DNA of 64,000 nt from CANMXU01 sp052030545 (GCF_052030545.1 NZ_JBPDIH010000009.1:62001-126000), one strand, 5' to 3'. Numbered from the stretch's first letter, positions 25,998 through 35,481 are shown. Notes: generated from the letters alone by a model not told the origin. Numbers and translations: made by a program.

Positions 25998-26937
25998 AGC
26001 GCGTGCCTCGGTAAAAAACGCGTAATACATAAAACCAGCACAAGCTACCTGCGATGTATTTAAATATGCTTGGAATATCCAGTGGCGACCAAAAAGCTTC
26101 AATAATTGCAGCAAGCACTAACATGACAAAAGCGCCGACAATTAAGGGTAGTACTGTCTTTCCGGCTTTTTTAACCGCATAAGCACGACTAAACTGTCCC
26201 GGATTAAGCAAATTAAAGCCGATTTTACCGCCAGCTGCGCCAGCAATGGTGATAGCTGTTAATTCAAATGAACCGTGCGTAATTACAAAAGAGAAAAATG
26301 TTTCTTGATAACCTAAATGCACAATATGAGCGGAAATCGCACCAAAGTAAAAACTGTTAAATAACAGTGGTAATACAGCGCCAAAGCCAAATAGGGCACC
26401 GCCACCAAACATCTGAAATGCGATACCGATATTGTTGTAAATATAGACGCCTAACATCATCACATTGGCGCCTGAGCTTCGGGCTTCTTGCTGAACTGAG
26501 CCAGCAGGGTCATACATCTTTTCGATGCTTTTGACGCTTTGCACGTCAAGGAAATGATAAACCGCGTTAGGGTCAAATATAACCCATAGGTAAATGATAA
26601 ATGCAAAACCAAAAAAAGCGCCAAACGAGAGCCACAAGTAATAACGGTTTTCAAATAACCCTTGCATAAAGCTCTGTTTAAATAGTCGATAAATGGCACG
26701 TAAGGAAAGATTTTCTCCACGATATAAATGACTTTGGCCTAACGTGACAAAGTTATCTAGTTTTTCAATTAAAGAGGGCGAATAATGGCGAGATCTGGCA
26801 ATGGCCAAGTCATGGCAAATTTGACGGTATAATTGACCAAAATTTGCAGGTAGCTCTTTACCTTTTTCACCTAAACACAACTGTGAAAAGTTTTGCCAGC
26901 GTTGTTCGTTAGTTTTAACAAAATGACTCTGTTTCAT
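25987..26937 (-). CDS. SpoIIM-like (stage II sporulation protein M family) membrane protein
   Basis: The 316-residue protein has an N-terminal cytosolic helical part (KQSHFVKTNEQRWQNFSQL, then RQICHDLAIARSRHYSP) and five or so transmembrane helices from about residue 105 on. The segment GVYIYNNIGIAFQMFGGGALFGFGAVLPLLFNSFYFGAI (landmark NNIGIAF) and ITHGSFELTAITIAGAAG are typical of the SpoIIM/DUF95 family. The organism type does not sporulate, so the name is only a family label. It lies two bases after the RDD gene's stop and overlaps the next gene, placing it inside the MoxR operon. Confidence 0.87.
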   Translation of the reverse strand: MKQSHFVKTNEQRWQNFSQLCLGEKGKELPANFGQLYRQICHDLAIARSRHYSPSLIEKLDNFVTLGQSHLYRGENLSLRAIYRLFKQSFMQGLFENRYYLWLSFGAFFGFAFIIYLWVIFDPNAVYHFLDVQSVKSIEKMYDPAGSVQQEARSSGANVMMLGVYIYNNIGIAFQMFGGGALFGFGAVLPLLFNSFYFGAISAHIVHLGYQETFFSFVITHGSFELTAITIAGAAGGKIGFNLLNPGQFSRAYAVKKAGKTVLPLIVGAFVMLVLAAIIEAFWSPLDIPSIFKYIAGSLCWFYVLRVFYRGTRYGH

Positions 26938-26938
26938 A

Positions 26939-27631
26939 CTAAATGCCTTGACCTAGATAGAATCTGGCCATTTGCTTTAGCTGTTGGCTTGCACCTTCTT
27001 TATTCGTTAACAGTTGTTTGGGTAATATTTTTGCAAGTTCTTCTTGCCGAGCTGGTGAAAGTTCTTTGCTGCGTTCAGCAAATAAAATTATCGCTTGTTG
27101 TTCTTGCGTTGATAGCTGCATTGGTGGTGCAAGTGGTGTGAATTCATCGAATTCTGGATCTTGGTGTTCAGGTTTGGTGTGAACAACCATAGTGCCTGAT
27201 GCCCAATCGCCAATGCGTTTGAATTTTGTGTTAAAGGCCATAGTAAGAATACCTAAGCAATAAGCAAAGGGAAAGGCATCAGCAGGGCGTAATAAATTTC
27301 GAATAATAATGTGGCTTAAATTAGCGGGTAAACCATTGTCTTGCACCACCTGCAGTCGAAACTTTTTTTTACCTGGTGTGTTGCCTGTTCGGGCTTCAAA
27401 GAAAATGTAATAACCCCAAGAGATGATAAAAAAAGCAATTAAGGTTAATCCTTCACCTGCTTGTCCTAAAAACCTAAACGCGAGCATAAGTAGTAACAGA
27501 ATGACCGCACGAATAACAAAATCGTATAGATACGCACAAGCTCGCACGGTTATACCTGCGGGCATAAGATTAATGCTTACCCCTTCAGGTAGTTTTATAA
27601 ATAACTTGTTATCGAGTTGAGCATGAACCAT
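26939..27631 (-). CDS. RDD family membrane protein, first gene of the MoxR operon
   Basis: The 230-residue protein has an RDD domain: VRACAYLYDFVIRAVILLLLML (with the R...D pattern), then a second helix, FEARTGNTPGKKKFRLQVV and the third hydrophobic segment (PADAFPFAYCLGILTMAFN). A cytosolic C-terminal tail follows. RDD proteins are small membrane proteins implicated in transport in some cases. It has about 235 bases of upstream sequence before the divergent yegD-like gene, so the operon promoter should lie there. Confidence 0.85.
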   Translation of the reverse strand: MVHAQLDNKLFIKLPEGVSINLMPAGITVRACAYLYDFVIRAVILLLLMLAFRFLGQAGEGLTLIAFFIISWGYYIFFEARTGNTPGKKKFRLQVVQDNGLPANLSHIIIRNLLRPADAFPFAYCLGILTMAFNTKFKRIGDWASGTMVVHTKPEHQDPEFDEFTPLAPPMQLSTQEQQAIILFAERSKELSPARQEELAKILPKQLLTNKEGASQQLKQMARFYLGQGI

Positions 27632-27869
27632 TTAGCTAGTTGTCTTCCGTGGCAATGAATTATTATTATTTTTCTATTTATAAAATAGTCATTTACAAAT
27701 TATCACATCTATATTCATTTTTCGAAGTTTTTTCTGTAGCCATTATTTTACATAAGGTTTTTAATACGAAAGACTATCGGATTGGGTGCATGGTTTATTT
27801 AGAACTTGTAGTCGATTAGCGAAATAAGTATGCTACGCGGCCGATTTTTAACGGTGTTAAGGTGTGTAA

Positions 27870-29228
27870 ATGTTAGGTTTTGATTACGGTACGTCAAATT
27901 GTGCAGTGGCGATTATGGACAATGCTCAGGCAAAAATATTGCCTTTGGCAAATAACAGTGCTTTTTTACCGTCGAGCCTTTATGCACCAAGTCGCGATAT
28001 GATCGTCAATTGGCTGTTTCAGCAGCTCTCTGTCGCCGAGCAAGGACACTTTAAAGCACAACGGTTAATGCAATTGCAAAAAGGGCAGGTTGCACTTCGT
28101 GAATTAAAAGAAGACGGCATGCCAACCGAACTCTTTTTTGGTCACGATGCGTTAGCAAAATACCTCGAAGATCCCGAAGAAGGTTATTACATTAAATCGC
28201 CAAAATCTTTTCTAGGCGCCAGTGGTTTATTGCCAGTGCAAATTCAATTATTTGAAGACATCGTTGCTGCAATGATGGCGAATATTAAACAATTGAGTGA
28301 AAACTACTTACAACGTGAAGTTACCCAAACGGTTATTGGCCGACCGATTAACTTTCAAGGCTTACAAGCGGATAAAAGTAATCAGCAGGCTTTAACGGTG
28401 TTAACCAATGCTGCTAAACGTGTTGGCTTTAAAGAGGTTGAATTTCAATACGAACCGGTTGCCGCAGGTTTTGAATTTGAAAGTACCTTGGCTAAAGAAA
28501 GCAAGGTACTCGTGGTCGATATTGGTGGCGGTACAACTGACTGCTCTATGTTATTAATGGGGCCAAATTTTGCCAACAAAGCAGATCGTCATCAGCATTT
28601 ACTCAGTCATAGTGGTTTGCGTGTTGGTGGTAACGACTTTGATATTCAGTTAGCACTAAAAACTATTATGCCTAGCTTTGGTATGAACGGCTTACTAAAA
28701 AGTGGCAAGCCTGTACCAATAAATGGTTATCGCCAAGCCGTTTCGATTAATAATATTAATGACCAAACCGAGTTTTATAGTGCATCTAATCGTCGCTTTT
28801 TAGCTGAACTGATTCGTGATGCGGCATCGCCAATAGCGGTTGAACGACTCTTAAAAGTGCACGACGAAAAACTGAGTTACCGCCTTGTTAACGGCGCGGA
28901 ACGGGCAAAAATTGCGTTAACTGATCATGACCAATATTCAATTGAATTAGCCGACATTGAGCAAGGTTTAGCGGTTGAGGTTAACCGTAACAAAATGCTT
29001 GAAGCGAATGTGCGTGAATTAAATCAAATTGCCCAATTAATGCAAGCCGCGGTTGAGCAAGCTAACTGCCAACCTGATGTTATTTTTGTTACCGGTGGTA
29101 CGGCCAAATCTCCGGTGATTAATCAATTTATTAAGCAGCAAATGCCTAACATTCCAATTGTTATTGGTGATCATTTTGGCAGTGTTACTTCTGGTTTAGC
29201 GCGTTGGGCAGAGCGTATTTATTGTTAA
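27870..29228 (+). CDS. yegD: YegD-type Hsp70-family protein
   Basis: The 452-residue actin-fold ATPase has the Hsp70 phosphate loops: MLGFDYGTSNCAVA at the N-terminus, VLVVDIGGGTTDCSML around residue 213, and the adenosine motif IFVTGGTAKSPVI near residue 412. It matches YegD in length (about 450) and lacks the substrate-binding domain of DnaK. The role in the cell is not established; it is classed as a chaperone-like ATPase. Divergent from the MoxR operon, with no co-directed neighbour close by. Confidence 0.9.
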   Translation: MLGFDYGTSNCAVAIMDNAQAKILPLANNSAFLPSSLYAPSRDMIVNWLFQQLSVAEQGHFKAQRLMQLQKGQVALRELKEDGMPTELFFGHDALAKYLEDPEEGYYIKSPKSFLGASGLLPVQIQLFEDIVAAMMANIKQLSENYLQREVTQTVIGRPINFQGLQADKSNQQALTVLTNAAKRVGFKEVEFQYEPVAAGFEFESTLAKESKVLVVDIGGGTTDCSMLLMGPNFANKADRHQHLLSHSGLRVGGNDFDIQLALKTIMPSFGMNGLLKSGKPVPINGYRQAVSINNINDQTEFYSASNRRFLAELIRDAASPIAVERLLKVHDEKLSYRLVNGAERAKIALTDHDQYSIELADIEQGLAVEVNRNKMLEANVRELNQIAQLMQAAVEQANCQPDVIFVTGGTAKSPVINQFIKQQMPNIPIVIGDHFGSVTSGLARWAERIYC

Positions 29229-29490
29229 TAAACTGCTTATCTATTGTTCAAAATTTGTGACCCGATCATCAATTTACAATCTGACAATCGTAATTTTTTA
29301 AAGCGACAGTGATATTTAGACCTATTGCGGTTTAGTCATTTAAAGTTGTGAAAGGCTTGTTGGCAAAAAGTAGACTATAACTAAACTGATGTAAAACAGT
29401 GTAAATATTATTAATTGTCGTATTTATATTATGTATAGTGCTGATCTGATATTTTTGACTAAACGTGAGTCCTTTATTTAGGCGCAAATT

Positions 29491-30897
29491 ATGATAACAA
29501 AACAACTTTTTGACTCGGTGAATGCATTACAAGCGAAATGCAAAGCTGTACTTTTAGCTGTCATTGCTTCACTTGCTTTTGTGAGCGGTATTACCTCAGC
29601 TCAAGCAGAGCAAGCACAACCTAATATATTAGTTATTGTGAGTGACGACGGTGGTTACAGTGATTTTGGTTTTGCCGGCGACAAAAACTTCCCGACGCCA
29701 AATTTAACCAAATTAGCTAACAGTGGTGTGGTATTTGACCAAGGTTATGTGTCTGCGTCAGTGTGTAGCCCGTCGCGTGCCGGTTTATTAACGGGTCGTT
29801 ATCAGCAACGTTTTGGTCATCATCATAATTTACCGAATAACCCTGTGGGTAACGACAAAGAAGAAAATTTAGGTATGTCGACCAGTGAATCAACCATTGC
29901 CGATTATTTAAAAGCAGAAGGTTATTACACTGGTGCCATTGGAAAGTGGCATTTAGGTCGACTTGATAAGTATCACCCGACCAACCGAGGTTTTGATGAG
30001 TTTTACGGTTTATTAGGTGGCTCGAGAAACTATTTCCCCAAAAAAGCGAAACAAAAAGATCACTTAATTTTGCGCAATGGTGATGTGGTTGGCTTTGAAG
30101 ACTATTTAACTGATGCATTAGGTTTTGAAGCTGAAGATTTTATTGAGCGCAACCAAGAGCAACCGTTTTTCCTTTACCTGTCTTACACTGCGGTTCACGG
30201 ACCGATGAATGCCAAAAAATCAACTATGGCTAAGTATCCAGAAATCGAAAGCAAAAACCGTCGTAAAATGGCGGCGATGATGGAAGACTTTGATATTTCA
30301 GTCGGTCGCGTTATTGATAAGCTTGATACATTAGGTTTACGTGAAAATACCTTAGTGGTGTTTATTAATGATAATGGTGGCAGTAAGCATAATTTTTCAG
30401 TGAACTTACCATTAAAGGGCTTTAAAGGTGCGCAAGACGAAGGCAGTTTGCGTGTGCCTTACTTAATGAGTTGGCCGGGGAAAATTCCGCAAGGACTTAA
30501 CTTTACCTCAATGGTGTCAGCTTTAGATATTGCCCCTACCGCACTTGCAGCTGCTGGCGGAAAAATGCCAACCAAGAAAAAATTTGATGGCGTAAATTTA
30601 TTACCATTTTTAAATGAAAAAACCGCAAAAGGTGAAGGTAAGCAACCGCACAATGAACTTTTTTGGAACAGAGCACAATTTGCTACCGTGCGAGATGGTG
30701 ACTTTAAGTTAATTCGTGAGAGAAATGGCGGTACTTATTTATATAACATTGCTAACGACGTGCAAGAGCGTAATAACCTTGTGAATAAGCAGCCTGAAAA
30801 AGCTCAAACCTTAGCGGCTAAATTAGACGCCTGGTTAAGTGAGTTGCCAGAGCCAGCATGGGACACCGCGTATACCTTAAAAATGAAGCAAAAATAA
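29491..30897 (+). CDS. Secreted formylglycine-dependent sulfatase
   Basis: The 468-residue protein has a signal peptide (hydrophobic residues 18-37, cut near SAQAE). The metal-binding start is NILVIVSDDGGYSDFG, the sulfatase signature SVCSPSRAGLLTGRYQ has C92 in the C-x-P-S-R motif that is converted to formylglycine, and GAIGKWHLG and FFLYLSYTAVHGP carry further active-site residues. It should remove sulfate from an extracellular substrate, probably algal polysaccharide or a glycoconjugate. A maturase is needed; none is in this window. A strong terminator follows, so it is monocistronic. Confidence 0.92.
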   Translation: MITKQLFDSVNALQAKCKAVLLAVIASLAFVSGITSAQAEQAQPNILVIVSDDGGYSDFGFAGDKNFPTPNLTKLANSGVVFDQGYVSASVCSPSRAGLLTGRYQQRFGHHHNLPNNPVGNDKEENLGMSTSESTIADYLKAEGYYTGAIGKWHLGRLDKYHPTNRGFDEFYGLLGGSRNYFPKKAKQKDHLILRNGDVVGFEDYLTDALGFEAEDFIERNQEQPFFLYLSYTAVHGPMNAKKSTMAKYPEIESKNRRKMAAMMEDFDISVGRVIDKLDTLGLRENTLVVFINDNGGSKHNFSVNLPLKGFKGAQDEGSLRVPYLMSWPGKIPQGLNFTSMVSALDIAPTALAAAGGKMPTKKKFDGVNLLPFLNEKTAKGEGKQPHNELFWNRAQFATVRDGDFKLIRERNGGTYLYNIANDVQERNNLVNKQPEKAQTLAAKLDAWLSELPEPAWDTAYTLKMKQK

Positions 30898-30914
30898 CGG
30901 GTAATATTCAATGT

Positions 30915-30943
30915 AAAAACGGCAGAATTTCTGCCGTTTTTTT
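30915..30943 (+). terminator. Rho-independent terminator of the sulfatase gene
   Basis: AAAAACGGCAGA pairs with TCTGCCGTTTTT, followed by more T residues, 17 bases after the stop. Confidence 0.9.
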
Positions 30944-31031
30944 ATGGGAAATTTCTAGTAAAACTTTGCTACAGGGATTATTATCATAAAAATCATATAA
31001 TATAATTCAATAAATATACTCAGGGAAGATC

Positions 31032-31580
31032 ATGAAAACTATGCTTTTAACGCTTGTTGTAGCGACACTCGTTATTTCAGGCTGCGCGCAAAAACAAACA
31101 CCATACAAGGTGGTTAAGCGTGTTGACTATAACCATAAAACCAGAGGTTTACAGGCGTATACTGAAGGGGTTACTCAAGAAAAAATTTCGGCAACGGAGT
31201 ATATAATTACCGCAAAATTGAGTAGCAGTAGCGATAAAATCAGATCGCAAAATATGGTGATATACCACGCGGCGATACTTGCTCAGCAATCGGGTTACGA
31301 TAGCTTTGATGTACTGAAAAGAAAGTCAGGTCAGTGGTGTAACTTTATTAAAAATAGACAAGGCATGAAGAGCTATAACGATGGAGGGTTCAAATCCTCT
31401 GTCCGTGTCGTGTTCACAGAAATAGAAGCGCCTAAAAATAAGCTGAAAAAAGTTAAACGTATTAATGTATTAGAAGCAATAAATAGGTTAGAACCAAAAA
31501 TAAATGCTGTTTGGAGCGATGAAGAGATAGATGCGTTGGAAAATCAGCGTTGGGACTCGTGTTTTAATACTTATCGTTAA
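31032..31580 (+). CDS. Small outer-membrane lipoprotein, CC0125/CC1285-like
   Basis: The 182-residue protein has a clear lipoprotein signal (LVVATLVISGC, lipidated Cys18). The middle segment (YTEGVTQEKISATEYIITAKLSSSSDKIRSQNMVIYHAAILAQQSGYDSF; landmarks SATEY and AAILAQQSGY) resembles the CC0125/CC1285-type lipoproteins with an alternating-strand plus helix unit. The function is unknown. AGGGA precedes the ATG. It stands alone between the sulfatase terminator and a long perfect inverted repeat. Confidence 0.72.
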   Translation: MKTMLLTLVVATLVISGCAQKQTPYKVVKRVDYNHKTRGLQAYTEGVTQEKISATEYIITAKLSSSSDKIRSQNMVIYHAAILAQQSGYDSFDVLKRKSGQWCNFIKNRQGMKSYNDGGFKSSVRVVFTEIEAPKNKLKKVKRINVLEAINRLEPKINAVWSDEEIDALENQRWDSCFNTYR

Positions 31581-31590
31581 TACCATGCTG

Positions 31591-31628
31591 ATAATTAAGA
31601 ATCTCCAAGGCAGGTGATTCTTAATTAT
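31591..31628. terminator. Perfect 13-bp inverted repeat between converging genes
   Basis: ATAATTAAGAATC (31591-31603) pairs with GATTCTTAATTAT (31616-31628). It lies between the lipoprotein gene and the converging ppnP gene. There is no T-run in either direction, so it is a hairpin whose terminator role is plausible by position only. Confidence 0.5.
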
Positions 31629-31655
31629 CTAATCAAAACTAAGGGCAGTTTTAAG

Positions 31656-31973
31656 TTATTCAGCAATATATGAACAGCAGTAATCAACGAGTGTTAGCGC
31701 TTTAATTTCAAACGACGAATTCGCAGGTACTTCAAAAGATTGTCCGGCATTTATCGTTTGCCAGTTTGTTTCACCCGGCAGTAAAATTTCACATTCACCG
31801 GCTAAAATTTCCATTAATTCTTTTTCTTCAGTGCCAAATTTATAATCGCCTTGCACCATAATGCCTAAAGTTTTAAAGCTACCATCAGCAAAAGTGACTT
31901 TGCGTGAGGTAACTTTGCCATCGAAATAAACGTTTGCTTCACGGGTAATGGTTACGTTGTTAAATTCACTCAT
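31656..31973 (-). CDS. ppnP: Pyrimidine/purine nucleoside phosphorylase (YaiE/PpnP family)
   Basis: The 105-residue single cupin-type protein has NVYFDGKVTSRKVTFADGSFKTLGIMVQGDYKFGTEEKELMEILAGECEILLPGETNWQTINAGQSFEVPANSSF as its recognisable core (landmarks LGIMVQGDY, EKELMEIL, VPANSSF). This is the layout of PpnP (formerly YaiE, DUF1255). The family splits nucleosides with phosphate into base and ribose 1-phosphate in the cytosol. It lies 57 bases after the TauE/SafE transporter gene on the same strand; no shared pathway is evident. Confidence 0.9.
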   Translation of the reverse strand: MSEFNNVTITREANVYFDGKVTSRKVTFADGSFKTLGIMVQGDYKFGTEEKELMEILAGECEILLPGETNWQTINAGQSFEVPANSSFEIKALTLVDYCCSYIAE

Positions 31974-32030
31974 ATTGTTTTCTCTATTATAAGTTGATGT
32001 TTAAATTAAAAATTAAATAAAAATTTATGT

Positions 32031-32789
32031 TTAAGTAAGTAGGGCAGCTGCACTGGCAATAACAGTCATCACGAGCACCATTATTTTTAATGTTTTAGGT
32101 TTTATGTCTATCGAAAATTTCACTGAAACCATGGCGCCCAATATGCTACCAATTGCTAAATAAATACCTGCCATCCAAGCCACTTGATCACGAAAAATAA
32201 AAACCACTAAAGCAATAGAGGTAAAAATTAAGGCTGCGACAATTTTAAGGGCGTTGGCACGTAAGAGATCGTATTGTAATACACCAACAAAAGTGGCAAT
32301 TAAGACAAAGCCGACACCTGCTTGTACAAAGCCACCATAAAAACCTGCTAATAAGGTGGTGAAAAAGCCAAGTTTGCTGTCGCTGCAACTAACAATATTA
32401 TTATCTGCTGGGCCAGTATCACTTTTCAGTACAACCCAACACGATACCGCTACCATAGTGGCAAGCAGTGCCGGTTTTAATATTTCGACATCAAGGTAGG
32501 ATGCGGTAACTGCGCCAATTAACCCGCCCAATAAAGTCGGTACAAAAATATCTTTGATGGAGGCTTTATCAAGCTTGTCGTTAACATAGTAGCCGCGAGT
32601 TGCGGTTAACGATTGCATAAATACCGCCACGCGATTAGTCGCATTGGCAACATCGGCCGGCAACCCGATCATCATTAATGCCGGTAACGACAAGTTAGAA
32701 CCGCCACCGGCGAAGGTATTAATACCACCGGCTAAAAAGCCGATAACAATAAGCATAGTGGCTTGTAAAATATCAACGGACTCGACCAT
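32031..32789 (-). CDS. TauE/SafE family sulfite/anion exporter
   Basis: The 252-residue membrane protein has about eight hydrophobic helices. The family's first repeat signature is LIVIGFLAGGINTFAGGGSNLSLPALMMIGLPADVANATNRVAVF (landmarks GGINTFAGGGS and ANATNR), and its echo AGFYGGFVQAGVGFVLI starts the second half. TauE/SafE proteins move sulfonates, sulfite or other small anions across the inner membrane. It sits after ilvC on the same strand but is separated by the ilvC terminator, so it probably has its own promoter. The substrate cannot be told from sequence. Confidence 0.9.
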   Translation of the reverse strand: MVESVDILQATMLIVIGFLAGGINTFAGGGSNLSLPALMMIGLPADVANATNRVAVFMQSLTATRGYYVNDKLDKASIKDIFVPTLLGGLIGAVTASYLDVEILKPALLATMVAVSCWVVLKSDTGPADNNIVSCSDSKLGFFTTLLAGFYGGFVQAGVGFVLIATFVGVLQYDLLRANALKIVAALIFTSIALVVFIFRDQVAWMAGIYLAIGSILGAMVSVKFSIDIKPKTLKIMVLVMTVIASAAALLT

Positions 32790-32846
32790 GTTTATACCTT
32801 ATAGACTTTGACACTACGACTTGCTTAAGCACTAAATTTACGTAAT

Positions 32847-32880
32847 AAAAAAGCGGCAGGAGTTTTCACTACATGCCGCC
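32847..32880 (-). terminator. Rho-independent terminator of ilvC
   Basis: On the minus strand GCGGCA and TGCCGC form the stem, followed by six T residues (A-run at 32847-32852). It begins about 20 bases after the ilvC stop. Confidence 0.8.
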
Positions 32881-32899
32881 TTTAGTTGATGTTGTAAGC

Positions 32900-34378
32900 T
32901 TAACCAGCTTCAACGATACGCTTCATGTCTGTCATGTAGCCACGTAATTCTTTACCGATAGCTTCAACACCGTGTGAACGAATAGCTTCGTTTACTTCGA
33001 TTAAACGCGCATTGTCAACACTTGTCGAACCCGTTAAGCCTTCACCTAATTGTGCTAATGATAACTTGCTTGCGTATTCTTCTAATAATGGCACTGCAGC
33101 GTGAGAGAATAAGTAGTTACCGTATTCAGCGGTATCTGAAATTACTACGTTCATTTCGTGTAACATGTTACGTGCAATACAGTTAGCGATTAATGGCGTT
33201 TCGTGTAATGACTCGTAGTATGCAGACTCAGCGATAATGCCAGAATCAACCATAGCTTCAAATGCTAATTCAACACCGGCTTTAACCATAGCAACAACAA
33301 AAATGCCTTTGTCGTAGTATTCTTGCTCAGAAATTTCAGCGTCAGTTTCTGGCGCTAATTCGAAAGAAGTTTCAGCTGTTTGTGCACGCCATGTTAATAG
33401 GTTTACATCGTCGTTAGCCCAATCTTCCATCATAGTTGCCGAGAAACGACCTTCGATGATGTCATCCATATGCTTTTGGAATAAAGGACGTAAAATATCT
33501 TTTAATTCTTCTGACATATCAAACGCTAAAATTTTCGCAGGGTTTGATAAACGGTCCATCATGTTAGTGATCCCGCCGTATTTTAAGCCTTCAGTTACGC
33601 CTTCAATACCAAATTGTAATAATTTACGAGCGTAAGCAGCGTCAACACCATTGGCGACTAATTGCTTGTGACCTAAAATCGCCGCAGTTTGCAACATACC
33701 ACATAAAATGGTTTGCTCGCCCATTAAGTCAGACTTAACTTCTGCGATGAATGAAGATGCTAATACACCCGCGCGGTCACCACCAGTTGCACTAGCGTAT
33801 GCTTTAGCAATAGCCCAACCGTTACCTTGAGGGTCATTTTCTGGGTGAACAGCGATAAGGGTAGGAACACCAAAACCACGTTTGTATTCTTCACGTACTT
33901 CAGTACCAGGACACTTAGGCGCAACCATTACAACGGTAATGTCTTTACGGATTTGCATGCCTTCTTCAACAATGTTGAAACCGTGCGAGTATGCTAATGA
34001 AGAACCTTCTTTCATAAGCGGCATAACAGCAGAAACAGCTGAAGTATGTTGCTTGTCTGGCGTAAGGTTTAATACTAAATCAGCTGTAGGGATTAATTCT
34101 TCGTAGGTGCCAACAGTAAAGCCGTTTTCAGTCGCCCACTGCCAAGATTGACGTTTCTCAGCAATTGCTGCATCACGTAAAGCGTAAGAAATGTTTAGGC
34201 CTGAATCGCGCATGTTTAAACCTTGGTTTAAACCTTGAGCACCACAACCAACAATAACAATGTTCCAACCTTTTAAGAAATTACAACCGTCGCTGAATTC
34301 TTCACGCTTCATAAAGCGACATTGACCTAATTGGTCTAATTTTTCACGTAAACTTAAAGTATTAAAATAATTGCTCAT
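32900..34378 (-). CDS. ilvC: Ketol-acid reductoisomerase (NADP+), long class II form
   Basis: With the start at 34378 (MSNYFNTLSLREKL) the protein is 492 residues, the length of the E. coli-type long form. AAGGAA is well placed before this ATG; a longer frame to 34393 has no support. It has the Rossmann start IVIVGCGAQGLNQGLNMRDSG, LNLTPDKQH, HGFNIVEEGMQIRKDITVVMVAPKCPG, and the duplicated C-terminal knotted domain with DLMGEQTILCGMLQ and a second copy near ELAFEAMVDSGIIAESAYYESLHE. It isomerises and reduces acetolactate in isoleucine/valine synthesis. The ilvY activator is divergent, the classic arrangement. Confidence 0.98.
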   Translation of the reverse strand: MSNYFNTLSLREKLDQLGQCRFMKREEFSDGCNFLKGWNIVIVGCGAQGLNQGLNMRDSGLNISYALRDAAIAEKRQSWQWATENGFTVGTYEELIPTADLVLNLTPDKQHTSAVSAVMPLMKEGSSLAYSHGFNIVEEGMQIRKDITVVMVAPKCPGTEVREEYKRGFGVPTLIAVHPENDPQGNGWAIAKAYASATGGDRAGVLASSFIAEVKSDLMGEQTILCGMLQTAAILGHKQLVANGVDAAYARKLLQFGIEGVTEGLKYGGITNMMDRLSNPAKILAFDMSEELKDILRPLFQKHMDDIIEGRFSATMMEDWANDDVNLLTWRAQTAETSFELAPETDAEISEQEYYDKGIFVVAMVKAGVELAFEAMVDSGIIAESAYYESLHETPLIANCIARNMLHEMNVVISDTAEYGNYLFSHAAVPLLEEYASKLSLAQLGEGLTGSTSVDNARLIEVNEAIRSHGVEAIGKELRGYMTDMKRIVEAG

Positions 34379-34473
34379 GTGTTTTTCCTTCAACTCTTTC
34401 GAGTAATAATGGTGATCTGCTAATGGTGTGTCAGCCTTTCTGACGATGACTCAAGCATACGACACTAATTATA

Positions 34474-34520
34474 TTGCGTAAAATGATATGTTTGCATCAT
34501 TATGTTGCGTTTTATGCAAT
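34474..34520. promoter_or_regulatory. Candidate IlvY operators between ilvC and ilvY
   Basis: TTGCGTTTTATGCAA (34505-34519) is an inverted TTGC/GCAA repeat, and a second half-site pair (TTGCG at 34474, TTTGCA at 34491) lies one to two helical turns away. Tandem TTGCA-type sites in the divergent promoter are the known arrangement for IlvY. The assignment rests on motif plus position. Confidence 0.5.
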
Positions 34521-34602
34521 AATGATTTTATGATTCGGCAGGAATATCAGTCGAAGTGGACAAGCGTTAATAAGAAGTCAGCTCAACAATAGCGAGGAAA
34601 AT

Positions 34603-35481
34603 ATGGATTTAAAATCACTAGCAATGTTTCAACACCTTGCACAGAGTTTGCATTTTGGCAAAAGCGCGCAAGTGTTTCATATTAGCCCGTCTACCCTTAG
34701 TCGTGCGATTCAGCGTTTAGAGCAGCAAGTTGGTACAGACTTATTATTGCGAGACAACCGTTCAGTTGTGCTCACCGATGCCGGTAAAAAATTTAAAACT
34801 TATGCCGACCAACAATTAGAGCAGTGGCAAGTGTTTAAGCATTCGCTCGAGCACCAGATACAAGCGTTAACCGGAAAACTCCGTATTTATTGCTCGGTAA
34901 CTGCTGCTTATAGCCACTTACCGCCGTTATTAGAACGATTTCGTCAGCAGCATCCGAAAGTGGAAATTATGTTAACCACCGGTGATGCCTCAGATGCGCT
35001 TGAACAAGTTAGCCAGCAAGCGGTTGATTTTGCAATTGCCGCCGATCCGGAAAACCTGCCACGCAGTTATTATTTTCATCCCTTAGCGACCGTGCCTTTA
35101 GCCGTGATCGCGCCCACTATGCTGTGCACCGTGCAGCAACAATTGCAGCAACAACCTTTAAAGTGGTCTGAAATTCCAATTATTTTGCCTGAGCACGGAC
35201 CGGCACGAAAACGTTTTGATTATTGGTATCGTAAAAAACAGCAAGGTAAACCGAATATTTACGCCACCGTTTCAGGACATGAGGCGTTGGTGAGCATGGT
35301 GGCGTTAGGATGTGGTGTAGGTATTGTGCCGCAGGTAGTTGTAGAAAATAGCCCGGTAAAAGAGCGGGTCCAGTATTTATCTGATGTGGGTGAAATAGAG
35401 CCGTTTGAACTGGGAATTTGTTGCTTGAATCAGTTCCGTCAACAGCCATTGATCAAAGCGTTTTTTGAAGCGATTGGGTAA
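34603..35481 (+). CDS. ilvY: LysR-type activator of ilvC
   Basis: The 292-residue LysR-family protein has an N-terminal helix-turn-helix (LAMFQHLAQSLHFGKSAQVFHISPSTLSRAIQRLEQQVG; landmarks HFGKSA and SPSTLSRAIQRLE) and an effector-binding domain. In the C-terminus ALVSMVALGCGVGIVPQVVVENSP is typical of IlvY. Divergent transcription from ilvC, with candidate TTGC/GCAA operators between, matches the known IlvY circuit in which acetolactate or acetohydroxybutyrate induces ilvC. GAGGA precedes the ATG. Confidence 0.95.
   Translation: MDLKSLAMFQHLAQSLHFGKSAQVFHISPSTLSRAIQRLEQQVGTDLLLRDNRSVVLTDAGKKFKTYADQQLEQWQVFKHSLEHQIQALTGKLRIYCSVTAAYSHLPPLLERFRQQHPKVEIMLTTGDASDALEQVSQQAVDFAIAADPENLPRSYYFHPLATVPLAVIAPTMLCTVQQQLQQQPLKWSEIPIILPEHGPARKRFDYWYRKKQQGKPNIYATVSGHEALVSMVALGCGVGIVPQVVVENSPVKERVQYLSDVGEIEPFELGICCLNQFRQQPLIKAFFEAIG

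Noticed and set aside
25998..26114. N-terminal extension of the DUF4129-type gene to 26114
   Set aside because: It would run through the 3' end of the SpoIIM-like gene; the ATG at 25997 has a ribosome site and a natural operon overlap.
29491..30897. A sulfated-polysaccharide utilisation locus
   Set aside because: Only one sulfatase is present, with no SusC/D, glycoside hydrolase or maturase gene nearby.
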